This document shows positions 1 to 8,346 of a stretch of 64,000 nt of DNA, one piece after another (within the stretch, counting starts at the first letter, position 1; each line of letters begins with the position of its first letter). A program made the position numbers and the translations under genes. This stretch comes from Enterobacter sp. BIGb0383 (GTDB taxonomy: Bacteria; Pseudomonadota; Gammaproteobacteria; Enterobacterales; Enterobacteriaceae), in contig NZ_RJKQ01000002.1 in the NCBI RefSeq assembly GCF_003751845.1, forward strand, positions 558,001 to 622,000, in the 5' to 3' direction. Under the pieces are notes generated by a model. That model was given only the letters and a program-made list of their open reading frames with translations, was not told the origin of the DNA and made no database searches.

Positions 1-1302
1 AGGCTGTTCCTCTGGTCGACAATCGCCTTCGTGATCGCCTCCTGGGCCTGCGGCATGTCCAACAGCCTGACGATGCTGATCTTCTTCCGCGTCATTCAGG
101 GGATTGTTGCCGGGCCGCTGATCCCGCTCTCCCAGAGTCTGCTCCTCAGTAACTATCCTCCAGCGAAACGCTCGATTGCGCTGGCACTCTGGTCAATGAC
201 GGTGATCGTCGCGCCGATCTGCGGCCCTATCCTCGGCGGCTATATCAGCGATAACTACCACTGGGGCTGGATCTTCTTTATCAACGTGCCCATCGGTGCC
301 GTAGTGGTGGCGCTGGCGCTGCAAAGCCTGCGCGGGCGCGAAACCCGCACCGAACAGCGGCGTATTGACGGTATCGGTCTGGCGCTGCTGGTGGTGGGTA
401 TCGGGAGCCTGCAAATTATGCTCGACCGCGGTAAAGAGCTGGACTGGTTCGCCTCCAGCGAAATTATCGTGTTGACCGTGGTGGCGGTAGTCGCCATCAG
501 CTTCCTGATAGTCTGGGAGTTGACCGACGATAACCCGATAGTCGATCTCTCCCTGTTTAAGTCGCGTAACTTCACCATTGGCTGTCTCTGTATCAGCCTG
601 GCCTACATGCTCTACTTTGGCACCATCGTTCTGCTGCCGCAGCTGTTGCAGGAGGTCTATGGCTATACCGCAACCTGGGCAGGGCTGGCGTCTGCGCCGG
701 TAGGCTTAATTCCGGTCCTGCTGTCGCCGATTATCGGTCGCTTTGCCCATAAGCTCGATATGCGCCGGCTGGTGACGTTCAGCTTTATCATGTACGCCGT
801 GTGCTTCTACTGGCGCGCTTACACCTTTGAACCGGGCATGGACTTTGGCGCCTCTGCGTGGCCGCAGTTTATCCAGGGCTTCGCGGTGGCCTGCTTCTTT
901 ATGCCGCTGACCACCATTACGCTGTCCGGCCTGCCGCCGGAGCGTCTGGCGGCGGCATCGAGCCTGTCGAACTTTGCCCGAACCCTGGCAGGCTCTATTG
1001 GTACGTCGATTACCACCACCCTGTGGACCAGTCGGGAATCGATGCACCATGCGCAGCTCACCGAGTCGGTTAATCCGTTTAACCCTAATAGCCAGGAAGT
1101 TTACCGGCAGCTTGAAGGGCTCGGGATGAGCCAGCAGCAAGCTTCCGGCTGGATTGCCCAGCAGATCACCAATCAGGGCCTGATTATCTCCGCCAATGAG
1201 ATTTTCTGGTTCTCTGCCGGCATATTCATCCTGATGATAGGTCTGGTGTGGTTTGCGAAACCGCCGTTCGGTGCAGGCGGTGGAGGTGGCGGAGCCCACT
1301 AA
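1..1302 (+). CDS. emrB: Multidrug export permease EmrB (5' end missing)
   Basis: Inner-membrane drug:proton antiporter of the DHA2 (14-TM) branch of the major facilitator superfamily; with EmrA and TolC it pumps hydrophobic uncouplers and antibiotics out of the cell. The reading frame is open from base 1, so the true start lies upstream and about 80 N-terminal residues are missing. The remaining 433 codons are almost identical to E. coli EmrB, including the segment GPLIPLSQSLLLSN, the conserved GPILGGYISDNYHWGWIF and the glycine-rich C-terminus ending GGGGGGAH. emrA is expected just upstream, outside the window. A strong terminator follows the stop codon. Confidence 0.97.
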   Translation, partial: RLFLWSTIAFVIASWACGMSNSLTMLIFFRVIQGIVAGPLIPLSQSLLLSNYPPAKRSIALALWSMTVIVAPICGPILGGYISDNYHWGWIFFINVPIGAVVVALALQSLRGRETRTEQRRIDGIGLALLVVGIGSLQIMLDRGKELDWFASSEIIVLTVVAVVAISFLIVWELTDDNPIVDLSLFKSRNFTIGCLCISLAYMLYFGTIVLLPQLLQEVYGYTATWAGLASAPVGLIPVLLSPIIGRFAHKLDMRRLVTFSFIMYAVCFYWRAYTFEPGMDFGASAWPQFIQGFAVACFFMPLTTITLSGLPPERLAAASSLSNFARTLAGSIGTSITTTLWTSRESMHHAQLTESVNPFNPNSQEVYRQLEGLGMSQQQASGWIAQQITNQGLIISANEIFWFSAGIFILMIGLVWFAKPPFGAGGGGGGAH

Positions 1303-1308
1303 TTATGA

Positions 1309-1334
1309 TGGGGCCTTCGGGCCTCATTTTTTTT
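1309..1334 (+). terminator. Rho-independent terminator of the emr operon
   Basis: A 7-bp stem (TGGGGCC/GGCCTCA, one G-T pair) closed by a TTCG tetraloop is followed by eight T residues. It begins seven bases after the emrB stop codon. It separates emrB from the RNA-ligase gene, which should therefore have its own promoter in the 240-base gap that follows. Confidence 0.9.
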
Positions 1335-1576
1335 GCAACTTTGTCATAACAAGCGTATTCTCCGCCCGTCCCCGATATTTCCCACTCACTTTTTAACCGG
1401 TTCTGAGCCCATTCACTCAGGTTTGTTTCACTTACCCCCGATTTCCCGTACCGGCACGCCATTGCGCTGAACCGGGAAAAAATTAATCACCATTAGCCCC
1501 TTCTTCACTCACAGCCGCTGTGCGTCTTCGCCTGCCTGTGTGTCGCAAAGCTATGGGCACAAGAATAAGAAAAATT

Positions 1577-2284
1577 ATGGATACTCAACGTAAATACGGG
1601 AGAACCTGGCACTATCCCTTCTCCCCCGGGACCACCAGCGACGACCGGATCAACGCCGGATACTGGCGGGATCTGCAGGCTATCGACACGCTGGTGCATA
1701 CGGAAAAGCTGGACGGCGAAAACAACTGCCTGAATCGCTACGGGGTGTTTGCCCGCTCCCATGCGGCGCCGACCGACTCCGCATGGACCAGTCGGATCCG
1801 CCAGCGCTGGCAGCTGCTGAAAAACGACCTCGGCGACCTGGAACTGTTTGGTGAGAACCTGTATGCGGTTCACTCCATTGAATACCGCGCCCTGGAGCAG
1901 GACTTTTATCTGTTTGCCGTTCGCTGCAAAGATATGTGGCTAAGCTGGGAAGAGGTGCAGTTTTACGCCGCCCTGTTCGACTTTCAGTGCGTCCCGGAAA
2001 TCCCGCTGCCGCAGCCTGCCGATGACGAAAGCCGCTGGCGTCAGCATTTTCTGGCGCTGACCGGCAGCCGGGGTGCGTTCGATCCCTGGGATGTGCAGAC
2101 CGGTCAGCCCTGCACGCTGGAAGGCATTGTCAGCCGCAACGCTGACGCGTTTCCGGTCGATAGCTTTGCGCATAACGTTTTTAAGTACGTACGCAAAAAT
2201 CATGTTAAAACCACGCAGCACTGGAAGCGCAACTGGCGTCGGGCGCTGATGGGGTGGGAGTTTGCCCACAAGGAGGAAAAATGA
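1577..2284 (+). CDS. ATP-dependent RNA ligase family protein
   Basis: Predicted polynucleotide ligase that seals 3'-OH and 5'-PO4 RNA ends through a covalent lysyl-AMP intermediate. Nucleotidyltransferase motifs are visible in order: motif I TEKLDGEN with Lys44, motif [14 protein letters not shown] (91-101), motif IV EGIVSRN (182-188) and motif V FKYVRK (202-207). At 235 residues it is little more than the catalytic core. The frame is open upstream to 1520, but ATG 1577 is chosen because the product then begins [19 protein letters not shown], as expected for the family; its ribosome site is weak. The stop overlaps the next ATG (ATGA), so it is translationally coupled to the end-healing enzyme. 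Substrate (RNA or DNA) is inferred. Not found next to luxS in E. coli K-12. Confidence 0.85.
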   Translation: MDTQRKYGRTWHYPFSPGTTSDDRINAGYWRDLQAIDTLVHTEKLDGENNCLNRYGVFARSHAAPTDSAWTSRIRQRWQLLKNDLGDLELFGENLYAVHSIEYRALEQDFYLFAVRCKDMWLSWEEVQFYAALFDFQCVPEIPLPQPADDESRWRQHFLALTGSRGAFDPWDVQTGQPCTLEGIVSRNADAFPVDSFAHNVFKYVRKNHVKTTQHWKRNWRRALMGWEFAHKEEK

Positions 2285-3396
2285 TCTGGCAGATAAGTCA
2301 GGATAAATCGTGGGATGCGCTAAGCCAGCGCTTTGACTGGGTCAAAGCCATGCACGAGGTTCCGCAGGATCCGTATCACCACGCCGAAGGCGACGTGGCG
2401 ATCCATACCCGAATGGTGCTCAGTGCTCTGGAGTCACAGCCCGCGTGGCAGGCGCTGGATCCGCAGCAGCAGGAGCTCTTATGGGCCGCTGCGCTACTGC
2501 ACGATGTGGAAAAGCGCAGCACCACCCAGACGGACGAGCATGGCCGCATCAGCTCGCCGGGCCATGCCCGTAAAGGCGAACTCACCGCCAGGCACATTCT
2601 TTATAGCGAGGTGCCCACGCCCTTTACGCTACGGGAACAAATCGCCTCTCTGGTGCGCCTGCACGGGCTGCCTCTGTGGATTATGGAGCGTCCGTCGCCG
2701 GAGCGTCAGCTGCTGGCCGCGGCCATGCGTGTGGATACCCGTCTGCTGGCGACGCTTGCCAGGGCAGATATGGCAGGCCGTCACTGTGAGGACAAACAGG
2801 AGATGCTCGACAGAATCGATCTGTTTGAGCTGTTTTGCCAGGAGCAACAGTGCTGGGGCGAAGCGCGAACCTTCTCCTCCGCCAACAGCCGCTGGCACTA
2901 CCTGACCCACCCGGAAAGCGCGCCGGACTTCGAACCCTGGGTAAAGGATAGTTTCGAAGTGATCGTGCTTAGCGCCCTGCCCGGTATGGGCAAGGACAGC
3001 TATATCCGCGAGCACTGTCAGGGCATGGCAACGGTAAGCCTGGATGATCTTCGCCGCCAGCACGGCGTCAGCCCGGGCGATTCGTCCGCAACCGGGCGCA
3101 TTGTCCAGCAGGCAAAAGAGGAGGCCCGCGTGCTGCTGCGGCGTAAAACGCCGTTTGTCTGGAATGCCACCAACATTACCCGGCAGCTGCGCTCGCAGTT
3201 AATTACGCTGTTTACCGCCTATGGCGCACAGGTCAGGATTGTCTATCTGGAAGTGCCGTGGCAGCAGTGGAAGAAACAGAATGCGAACCGGGAACATGCG
3301 GTACCGGAAAATGTGCTGCAGAGGATGGCGGCAAAGCTGGAGGTTCCACAGCCCGACGAGGCGCACAGCGTGGAATATCGGGTGGTGAACCCGTAA
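2281..3396 (+). CDS. Bifunctional HD phosphoesterase / 5'-OH polynucleotide kinase (HD-Pnk family)
   Basis: Predicted end-healing enzyme of 371 residues. The N-terminal HD domain carries a metal-binding pattern (His42, LLHDVEK with His74-Asp75, GHARKGE near 95). The C-terminal P-loop kinase domain has [10 protein letters not shown] (231-240), a DD-x-x-R element (SLDDLRR, 253-259) that matches the catalytic Asp of T4-type kinases, and [10 protein letters not shown] near 295. The arrangement is that of Runella HD-Pnk, which removes 2',3'-cyclic or 3' phosphates and phosphorylates 5'-OH ends, and whose relatives are often encoded beside an ATP-dependent ligase, as here. Start at ATG 2281 is supported by AAGGAGG at 2270-2276 and the ATGA overlap; an in-frame upstream GTG is unlikely. 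The family match is from domain order and motifs. Confidence 0.85.
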   Translation: MIWQISQDKSWDALSQRFDWVKAMHEVPQDPYHHAEGDVAIHTRMVLSALESQPAWQALDPQQQELLWAAALLHDVEKRSTTQTDEHGRISSPGHARKGELTARHILYSEVPTPFTLREQIASLVRLHGLPLWIMERPSPERQLLAAAMRVDTRLLATLARADMAGRHCEDKQEMLDRIDLFELFCQEQQCWGEARTFSSANSRWHYLTHPESAPDFEPWVKDSFEVIVLSALPGMGKDSYIREHCQGMATVSLDDLRRQHGVSPGDSSATGRIVQQAKEEARVLLRRKTPFVWNATNITRQLRSQLITLFTAYGAQVRIVYLEVPWQQWKKQNANREHAVPENVLQRMAAKLEVPQPDEAHSVEYRVVNP

Positions 3397-3401
3397 AACA
3401 G

Positions 3402-3431
3402 ACAGGGCAGACATAGCGTCTGCCCTGTTTT
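3402..3431. terminator. Bidirectional terminator between HD-Pnk gene and luxS
   Basis: A perfect 11-bp stem (ACAGGGCAGAC with its complement) with loop ATAGC lies between the convergent stop codons and is flanked by AAAA on the left side and TTTT on the right, so it can serve both strands. Confidence 0.85.
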
Positions 3432-3435
3432 AACA

Positions 3436-3951
3436 CTAGATGTGCAGTTCCTGCAGCGTCTCTTTTGGCAGAGCCAGCTCATCATTGCTGTTCACGCCAA
3501 CGCCGCGCGCGATGATATCACGGGCGATATCCTGGGCTTCGCTCAGGGAGTGCATCTCGTAGGTGCCACACTGATAGACGTTCAGCTCCGGGATCTGGTT
3601 CTGTTCCTTCACTTTCAGCACGTCGGCCATCGCCGCTTTCCAGGCATCCGCCACGCGCTGCTCGTCAGGGGTACCGATCAGGCTCATATAGAAACCGGTG
3701 CGGCAGCCCATCGGCGAGATATCGATAATTTCGACACCGTTACCGTTCAGATGGTCACGCATAAAGCCCGCGAACAGGTGCTCCAGGGTGTGGATACCGC
3801 GTTCCGGCATCACTTCTTTGTTCGGCACGCAGAAGCGCAGATCGAAGACAGTTATGGCATCGCCGTGCGGCGTGTTCATGGTTTTAGCAACACGAACGGC
3901 AGGCGCGTCCATACGGGTATGATCGACAGTAAAGCTATCTAACAACGGCAT
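3436..3951 (-). CDS. luxS: S-ribosylhomocysteine lyase LuxS
   Basis: Cleaves S-ribosylhomocysteine to homocysteine and DPD, the precursor of autoinducer-2, in the activated methyl cycle. 171 residues, the family length, with the iron-binding motif HTLEH (His54, His58) and the third ligand Cys128, plus [11 protein letters not shown] at 81-91. The start has a strong upstream GGAGGA. The gene is transcribed away from the micA/gshA side and is convergent with the RNA-repair pair. Confidence 0.98.
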   Translation of the reverse strand: MPLLDSFTVDHTRMDAPAVRVAKTMNTPHGDAITVFDLRFCVPNKEVMPERGIHTLEHLFAGFMRDHLNGNGVEIIDISPMGCRTGFYMSLIGTPDEQRVADAWKAAMADVLKVKEQNQIPELNVYQCGTYEMHSLSEAQDIARDIIARGVGVNSNDELALPKETLQELHI

Positions 3952-4051
3952 TTTGTCTCCTCCGGTTTATCCTTCTCACTCTGGGACTGGCGGATTCTCA
4001 CCCACGTTTTCCCCACAGGATTACGAATAGCATAATTTTTTAAAATTAAAT

Positions 4052-4078
4052 GAACTCTTTCGCCCGACCCGAGTCTGA
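4052..4078 (+). promoter_or_regulatory. Sigma-E (RpoE) promoter of micA
   Basis: GAACTC at 4052-4057 and TCTGA at 4074-4078, 16 bases apart, fit the sigma-E pattern (GGAACTT, TCTGA). They end seven bases before the conserved micA 5' end, matching the arrangement known for E. coli micA. Confidence 0.75.
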
Positions 4079-4084
4079 ATATAT

Positions 4085-4159
4085 GAAAGACGCGCATTTG
4101 TTATCATCATCACTGGATTTCAGAGATGAAATTTTTGGCCACAGTAATGTGGCCTTTTT
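4085..4159 (+). ncRNA. micA: Small regulatory RNA MicA
   Basis: Hfq-dependent sRNA that represses ompA and other outer-membrane protein mRNAs during envelope stress. The 5' seed GAAAGACGCGCATTTGTTAT is the conserved MicA start, followed by the first hairpin region and a terminator (GGCCACA, loop GTAA, TGTGGCC, then T5). It sits between luxS and gshA in the same place and direction as in E. coli. Its terminator ends nine bases from the convergent gshA stop codon. Confidence 0.95.
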
Positions 4160-4167
4160 CTTTTGTA

Positions 4168-5712
4168 CTAAGCGTGCTTCGCCAGCAGGGCTTCAAACGA
4201 CTCCGTATCCGCCGCTTCAAGCTGATGCTGTCGCGTCAGAGAGGCGTCGTGCTCGGCGCTAAATTCCGCCTCGCTAAGGATCTCCAGCGGCTCTTCCCGC
4301 AGCATATCACGGTATTGTTCCGCCAGCGCCTTACCGGTTCCGCCAATTCCATTATCGATCATAGAACGCAAAATACGCGCGGAGAACGTTAAGTCCGGAT
4401 TGTCGAAGCTGGCCACCAGCTCATCACACACTTTCTGGTAGGCATCACCGCCGTGAATGCTATCCAGCGTCTGCGCCACGCGTTTAAGATCGCGGAACAG
4501 ATCCTTACCGACTTTCGCCAGCGGGAACTGCGCGCTTTCACAGCCCATTCCCAGCGTCAGACCCGGTTTGCGGCCTTCAAGGATGACGCGATTCCAGTTG
4601 GTACGGGTGCAAAGCAGTTCATCGCTGCTCATTTCCGGCGCATCGGCCAGCACGCACCAGACCATAAAGAGATCCAGGAAGCGTACCTGCTGCTCGTCCA
4701 CGCCAATCGGTGAGAACGGGTTAATATCCAGCGAGCGAACTTCGATGTACTCAATACCGCCGCGCATCAGCGCATCCGACGGCGTTTCACCGCTGCGGGT
4801 CACGCGTTTCGGACGGATCGGCGCGTAGAGTTCGTTCTCGATCTGCAGAATATTGCTGTTGATTTGCAGATACTCACCGTCCTTCTGCAGACCAATTTTC
4901 GCGTACTCTTCCGACGGAGTTTTAATCGCCCGCTTCAATCCTGCCACATAGGTCTCTAAATCGTTAAACGTAATACCGAGATTACTTTGCGATTTATTGG
5001 TATAGCCGAGATCGCTCAGACGCAGAGAGGTCGCATATGGTAGGTAATACATCCCGCAGTCGGTTTTCTCAAACGGCAGCGCGCTCTCTTTCCCTTGCAG
5101 GAACGAGGAGCAGATGGCCGGAGAAGCACCAAACAGATACGGGATCACCCAGCCAAAGCGGTAATAGTTGCGGATCAGACGGAAGTAGCCCGCAGAGATG
5201 GACTCTTTATTCGTCTCGCCACACTTCGCTTCCCAGAATGCCATCGGCAGCGAGAAGTTATAGTGTACGCCAGAGATCGTCTGCATCAGCGCGCCGTAGC
5301 GGTTTTTCAGCCCGGAACGGTACAGCGTTTTCAGACGGCCGATATTCGAGGTGCCGTACTGCGCCAGCTCGATATCCTGACCGTTTTCGATATAGCACGG
5401 CATACTCAGCGGCCACATCCGCTCATCGCCAATATTACGCGCGGTGTGACGATGCACATCGCGCATAAAGGTCAGCATATGATCGATATCGCCGTCCACT
5501 GGAGTAATAAACTCCAGCAGCGCTTCTGCAAAGTCGGTAGTGATCCACTGATGTGTTAATGCCGAGCCCAGCGCCGCCGGATGACCGGTGGTTGCCAGTG
5601 AGCCATCTGCATTGACGCGCAGCGTTTCGCGCTCAAGGCCCCGCTGGATCCCTTTAAGGGCCTGAGGGTGTTTTTCCAGCCAGGCCAGCGCCTGTGATAC
5701 GTCCGGGATCAA
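4168..5712 (-). CDS. gshA: Glutamate-cysteine ligase GshA
   Basis: First and rate-limiting enzyme of glutathione synthesis: joins L-glutamate and L-cysteine using ATP in the cytoplasm. 514 residues, nearly collinear with E. coli GshA (518), with a four-residue deletion around [14 protein letters not shown]. Characteristic blocks include [13 protein letters not shown] near the N-terminus and [17 protein letters not shown]. The start is TTG (5710-5712) preceded by GGGAGG, the same rare start codon as in E. coli, so inefficient initiation appears to be conserved. Confidence 0.98.
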   Translation of the reverse strand: MIPDVSQALAWLEKHPQALKGIQRGLERETLRVNADGSLATTGHPAALGSALTHQWITTDFAEALLEFITPVDGDIDHMLTFMRDVHRHTARNIGDERMWPLSMPCYIENGQDIELAQYGTSNIGRLKTLYRSGLKNRYGALMQTISGVHYNFSLPMAFWEAKCGETNKESISAGYFRLIRNYYRFGWVIPYLFGASPAICSSFLQGKESALPFEKTDCGMYYLPYATSLRLSDLGYTNKSQSNLGITFNDLETYVAGLKRAIKTPSEEYAKIGLQKDGEYLQINSNILQIENELYAPIRPKRVTRSGETPSDALMRGGIEYIEVRSLDINPFSPIGVDEQQVRFLDLFMVWCVLADAPEMSSDELLCTRTNWNRVILEGRKPGLTLGMGCESAQFPLAKVGKDLFRDLKRVAQTLDSIHGGDAYQKVCDELVASFDNPDLTFSARILRSMIDNGIGGTGKALAEQYRDMLREEPLEILSEAEFSAEHDASLTRQHQLEAADTESFEALLAKHA

Positions 5713-5806
5713 ATCGACCTCCCGCCTGTCAAAATCATGTTATTCAGCATAATTGTAATGGTTGATGATGAAGAGACGTTCCACGAGGGCCGCTCAAACA
5801 ATCCAA

Positions 5807-6235
5807 TTAGTGCCACCACGTCATCCCCTGGAGCGTTACCGCCGCGATGACGATATAGCGTATCGCCTTTCCAAGGCACAAAAAAAAGAGTACCGGTCCC
5901 CATGAGATGCGCATCCATCCCGCCAGCAGACACAGTAAATCGCCTATAACAGGCATCCAGCTTAGTAACAGTGTGGCTGCGCCATAACGCTTTAGCCAGC
6001 CCGTTGCTTTTTCCCGCCAGCGCGAGGTTTCGCGTAGCGGAAACAGGCGCCCAAGAATAACGTTAGTTACCCCTCCAGCGCTATTACCCATTGTTGCTAT
6101 TACTACCAATAACCACGGCTGACTTACGCCTGACAGCAGCATTGCGACCAGCACAACCTCCGAATTACCGGGTAATAAGGTTGCGCTAAGGAAGCTGCTG
6201 ATAAAAAGAGAAAACAGCGACAGCCCGTCACTCAC
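5807..6235 (-). CDS. yqaA: Inner-membrane protein YqaA (DedA/SNARE-associated-like)
   Basis: 142-residue inner-membrane protein, the same length as E. coli YqaA and highly similar throughout (LPGNSEVVLVAMLLSG, WMPVIGDLLCLLAGWMRI). Four or so hydrophobic segments are visible. It is distantly related to the DedA/VTT family of membrane proteins; its exact function is unknown. The start is GTG overlapping the yqaB stop (GTGA), so the two are translationally coupled. Confidence 0.93.
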   Translation of the reverse strand: MSDGLSLFSLFISSFLSATLLPGNSEVVLVAMLLSGVSQPWLLVVIATMGNSAGGVTNVILGRLFPLRETSRWREKATGWLKRYGAATLLLSWMPVIGDLLCLLAGWMRISWGPVLFFLCLGKAIRYIVIAAVTLQGMTWWH

Positions 6236-6798
6236 AGCAGACGCACGTCCACAGCATCCATACCGGCAGACTTCGCCGCCTGAATACCAAAGTCAGCATC
6301 TTCAAACACGACGCAGCGCGAAGGCTCGACGCCCATGCGTTCTGCGCACAGCAGGAAGGTATCGGGAGCCGGTTTGTGATGTTTAACGTGATCGGCGGCA
6401 ACCACCGCGTCGAAGTAGTGACGCACGCCAAGATGATTAAGCAGGGATTCTGCCAGCACGCTTTCGCTGCCTGTGCCAACGGACATCGGGCGACGGCCGT
6501 GCCACTCTTTCACCACCTCAAGAAGCGGCAGAGGACGTACCGTATCCAGCAGCATCGATTTAACCAGCGCGGTTTTCTCATTCGCCAGCAGATGCGGATC
6601 GAAATCGGCCTGGTTCAGTTCGATAATCGACTGCGCAATACGCCAGGTCGGTGAACCATTCAGAGCAATCATCGCCTGCAGATCGTAGCGCAGGCCATAG
6701 CGGCCAAGGACATCGTCCCATGCTTTACGGTGCGTCGGCTCGGTATCGAGGATGGTGCCATCCATATCGAAAATCAGTCCCGCATAACGTTCGTACAT
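6232..6798 (-). CDS. yqaB: HAD-family sugar phosphatase YqaB (fructose-1-phosphate phosphatase)
   Basis: Haloacid dehalogenase-type phosphatase of 188 residues; the E. coli enzyme dephosphorylates fructose-1-phosphate and related sugar phosphates. Motif I FDMDGTILDTEP (10-21) holds the nucleophile Asp11 and Asp13; motif II is SVGTGS, and the later motifs are KHHKPAPDTF and FEDADFGIQAA. The frame stays open through the upstream tRNA, but ATG 6798 (MYERYAGLIF) with GAGGA upstream is the homologous start. Downstream of the tRNA cluster and co-oriented with it. Confidence 0.96.
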   Translation of the reverse strand: MYERYAGLIFDMDGTILDTEPTHRKAWDDVLGRYGLRYDLQAMIALNGSPTWRIAQSIIELNQADFDPHLLANEKTALVKSMLLDTVRPLPLLEVVKEWHGRRPMSVGTGSESVLAESLLNHLGVRHYFDAVVAADHVKHHKPAPDTFLLCAERMGVEPSRCVVFEDADFGIQAAKSAGMDAVDVRLL

Positions 6799-6913
6799 CG
6801 TATCCTCGCAAACCGGGTAACAGGCTGGATACTTTAGCGTAAACGGACTTTTTTGTCGCTGATGACAATGAAGAGAATCGATGGAGGATTGCGAAGAAAA
6901 TTTTTTGAAGAGA

Positions 6914-6990
6914 TGGTGCATCCAGGAGGATTCGAACCTCCGACCGCTCGGTTCGTAGCCGAGTACTCTATCCAGCTGAGCTATGGATGC
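6914..6990 (-). tRNA. argQ: tRNA-Arg (anticodon ACG)
   Basis: 77-base tRNA with encoded CCA, read on the minus strand as GCATCCATAGCTCAGCTGGA onward; anticodon loop CTACGAA gives ACG, which becomes ICG and reads CGU/CGC/CGA. Last of four identical copies downstream of serV. The symbol is assigned by position relative to E. coli. Confidence 0.96.
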
Positions 6991-7020
6991 AACGGGAAGA
7001 CAATTCAGGATAAACAAAGA

Positions 7021-7097
7021 TGGTGCATCCAGGAGGATTCGAACCTCCGACCGCTCGGTTCGTAGCCGAGTACTCTATCCAGCTGAGCTATGGATGC
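7021..7097 (-). tRNA. argZ: tRNA-Arg (anticodon ACG)
   Basis: Identical in sequence to its neighbours, 77 bases with encoded CCA, separated from the next copy by a 30-base spacer. Third in transcription order after serV. Confidence 0.96.
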
Positions 7098-7127
7098 ATC
7101 GGGAAGACAATTTAGTAAAAGCAGAGA

Positions 7128-7204
7128 TGGTGCATCCAGGAGGATTCGAACCTCCGACCGCTCGGTTCGTAGCCGAGTACTCTATCCAGCTGAGCTATGG
7201 ATGC
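7128..7204 (-). tRNA. argY: tRNA-Arg (anticodon ACG)
   Basis: Identical 77-base tRNA-Arg(ACG) copy with encoded CCA. The spacers on its downstream side (to argZ) and between argZ and argQ are alike (gggaagacaatt...), which points to duplication of a tRNA-plus-spacer unit. Confidence 0.96.
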
Positions 7205-7274
7205 AACGGGAAACTGATTTACTACGCAGAACACACTGCCTATATACAACCGGCACTGCGTATCCGGGAGAATA

Positions 7275-7351
7275 TGGTGCATCCAGGAGGATTCGAACCT
7301 CCGACCGCTCGGTTCGTAGCCGAGTACTCTATCCAGCTGAGCTATGGATGC
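7275..7351 (-). tRNA. argV: tRNA-Arg (anticodon ACG)
   Basis: First of the four identical tRNA-Arg copies, 4 bases downstream of serV on the minus strand. The 70-base spacer after it is longer than the others and unrelated to them. Confidence 0.96.
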
Positions 7352-7355
7352 AAAA

Positions 7356-7448
7356 TGGCGGTGAGGCGGGGATTCGAACCCCGGATGCAGCTTTTGACCG
7401 CATACTCCCTTAGCAGGGGAGCGCCTTCAGCCTCTCGGCCACCTCACC
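7356..7448 (-). tRNA. serV: tRNA-Ser (anticodon GCT)
   Basis: 93-base class II tRNA with a long variable arm, encoded CCA, and anticodon GCT in the loop CTGCTAA; reads AGU/AGC. Leads the serV-argVYZQ operon exactly as in E. coli. Confidence 0.97.
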
Positions 7449-7513
7449 ACACAACGCCTCTTGCGAGTGCTTCGAAGAACTTGTTATCTGCTCTTCGTCG
7501 CTGCGTGGCGCAC

Positions 7514-7541
7514 ATATTACTTTCTGGCACTTATAAGTCAA
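7514..7541 (-). promoter_or_regulatory. Sigma-70 promoter of the serV-arg tRNA operon
   Basis: On the minus strand TTGACT (7536-7541) and TAATAT (7514-7519) are 16 bases apart, followed by the GC-rich discriminator GTGCGCCACGCAGC typical of stringently controlled stable-RNA promoters. Transcription would start near 7507, about 60 bases before serV. Confidence 0.8.
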
Positions 7542-7692
7542 ACATTTTTTCGAGACCTTTAATCGTTTGCACACTTCACGTTCAATTAGTTTGCAAAACC
7601 AGCAAAAAGGGCGATTTATCAGTGACAATCCGCAGGATCCACGCCATTTATGCGTTGCAAAAAATCGGCTCGAGGCCGGGCCTGCGCACGCT

Positions 7693-7758
7693 AAAAGAGA
7701 GAGAAAAGAGAAAATAAGACGAAAAAAGAGAAAAAGAATCGAGAGGGAAGAGAGAAAT
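7693..7758. other. Strand-biased purine tract in the serV-csrA gap
   Basis: About 66 bases are almost wholly A and G on the plus strand (runs such as agagagagaaaagagaaaa). The minus-strand RNA from csrA read-through would be pyrimidine-rich here. The 344-base gap 7449-7792 otherwise holds only the tRNA promoter and the csrA hairpin; no gene is visible. Confidence 0.5.
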
Positions 7759-7761
7759 GTT

Positions 7762-7785
7762 GCGTCTCACCGGGCGGTGAGACGC
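7762..7785 (-). terminator. Hairpin downstream of csrA
   Basis: A perfect 10-bp stem GCGTCTCACC/GGTGAGACGC with a four-base loop begins seven bases after the csrA stop codon. There is no strong T tract on the minus strand, but the pyrimidine-rich stretch beyond could assist termination. Confidence 0.55.
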
Positions 7786-7792
7786 GAGAACA

Positions 7793-7978
7793 TTAGTAAC
7801 TGGACTGCTGGGATTTTTCAGCCTGGATACGCTGGTAGATTTCTTCGCGGTGAACGGAGACCTCTTTCGGGGCGTTCACGCCAATGCGAACCTGGTTGCC
7901 CTTCACCCCTAAAACAGTCACGGTGACTTCATCCCCAATCATGAGGGTCTCACCAACTCGACGCGTCAGAATCAGCAT
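7793..7978 (-). CDS. csrA: Carbon storage regulator CsrA
   Basis: 61-residue dimeric RNA-binding protein that binds GGA motifs in mRNA leaders and controls glycogen, motility and biofilm genes. Begins [16 protein letters not shown] and contains [19 protein letters not shown] with the RNA-contacting Arg44 region; essentially identical to E. coli CsrA. Its own ribosome site AAGGAGC contains GGA, in line with known autoregulation. Confidence 0.99.
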
Positions 7979-8149
7979 TCTTTGCTCCTTGAAAGATTAT
8001 AAAGAGTCGGGTCTTTCTGTATCCCGGCATTATCCATCATATAACGCCAGAAGGGATGCAATGACAATACCCTGGTGGTAGCAGTCACCGCTTTACCTTC
8101 CGTTAGACGTAAGTTTAGCCGATGTACACAATTTCAACCTAACTTTGTG

Positions 8150-8276
8150 TATACCCTGCATACTTCAAGCTGCAGGTGCGTTGGCTTTCCTCGCTCACCC
8201 CAGTCACTTACTGATGTAAGCTCCCGGGGATTCACTGCGTCGCCGCCTTCCTGCAACTTGAATTATTTTGGGTATA
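8150..8276. repeat. Full-length ERIC (enterobacterial repetitive intergenic consensus) element
   Basis: 127 bp bounded by TATACCC and GGGTATA. The core contains, in order, CGCTCACCCCAGTCACTTAC and ATGTAAGCTCC then GGGGATTCAC, each matching the classical ERIC primer sites with one change. ERIC sequences are imperfect palindromes in intergenic, transcribed DNA. It lies in the alaS-csrA gap, about 170 bases upstream of csrA, between the alaS terminator and the csrA leader. Confidence 0.95.
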
Positions 8277-8301
8277 TAGCGTTGTCGTTAGCGCAGATAC
8301 A

Positions 8302-8329
8302 AACGCCACGATCCGGGGATCGTGGCGTT
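8302..8329 (-). terminator. Terminator hairpin of alaS
   Basis: A 12-bp stem AACGCCACGATC/GATCGTGGCGTT with a four-base loop starts 17 bases after the alaS stop. The T tract on the minus strand is short (GTTTG), so termination may be partial. Confidence 0.6.
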
Positions 8330-8346
8330 CTCCAGCGCATTCATTA

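Noticed and set aside
1450-1466. Sigma-54-like sequence CCGGCACGCCATTGC upstream of the RNA ligase gene
   Set aside because: The GG and GC doublets are one base too close for a functional -24/-12 promoter, and no enhancer-type repeat or regulator gene lies nearby.
6914-7448. tRNA cluster as a prophage or island attachment site
   Set aside because: No integrase gene, no partial tRNA copy at a distance and no flanking foreign genes are seen; both neighbours are core genes in the E. coli order.
6983-7717. Plus-strand open frame of 244 codons with repeated [19 protein letters not shown]
   Set aside because: It is the antisense of the four identical tRNA-Arg genes; the peptide repeat is only the tRNA sequence translated.
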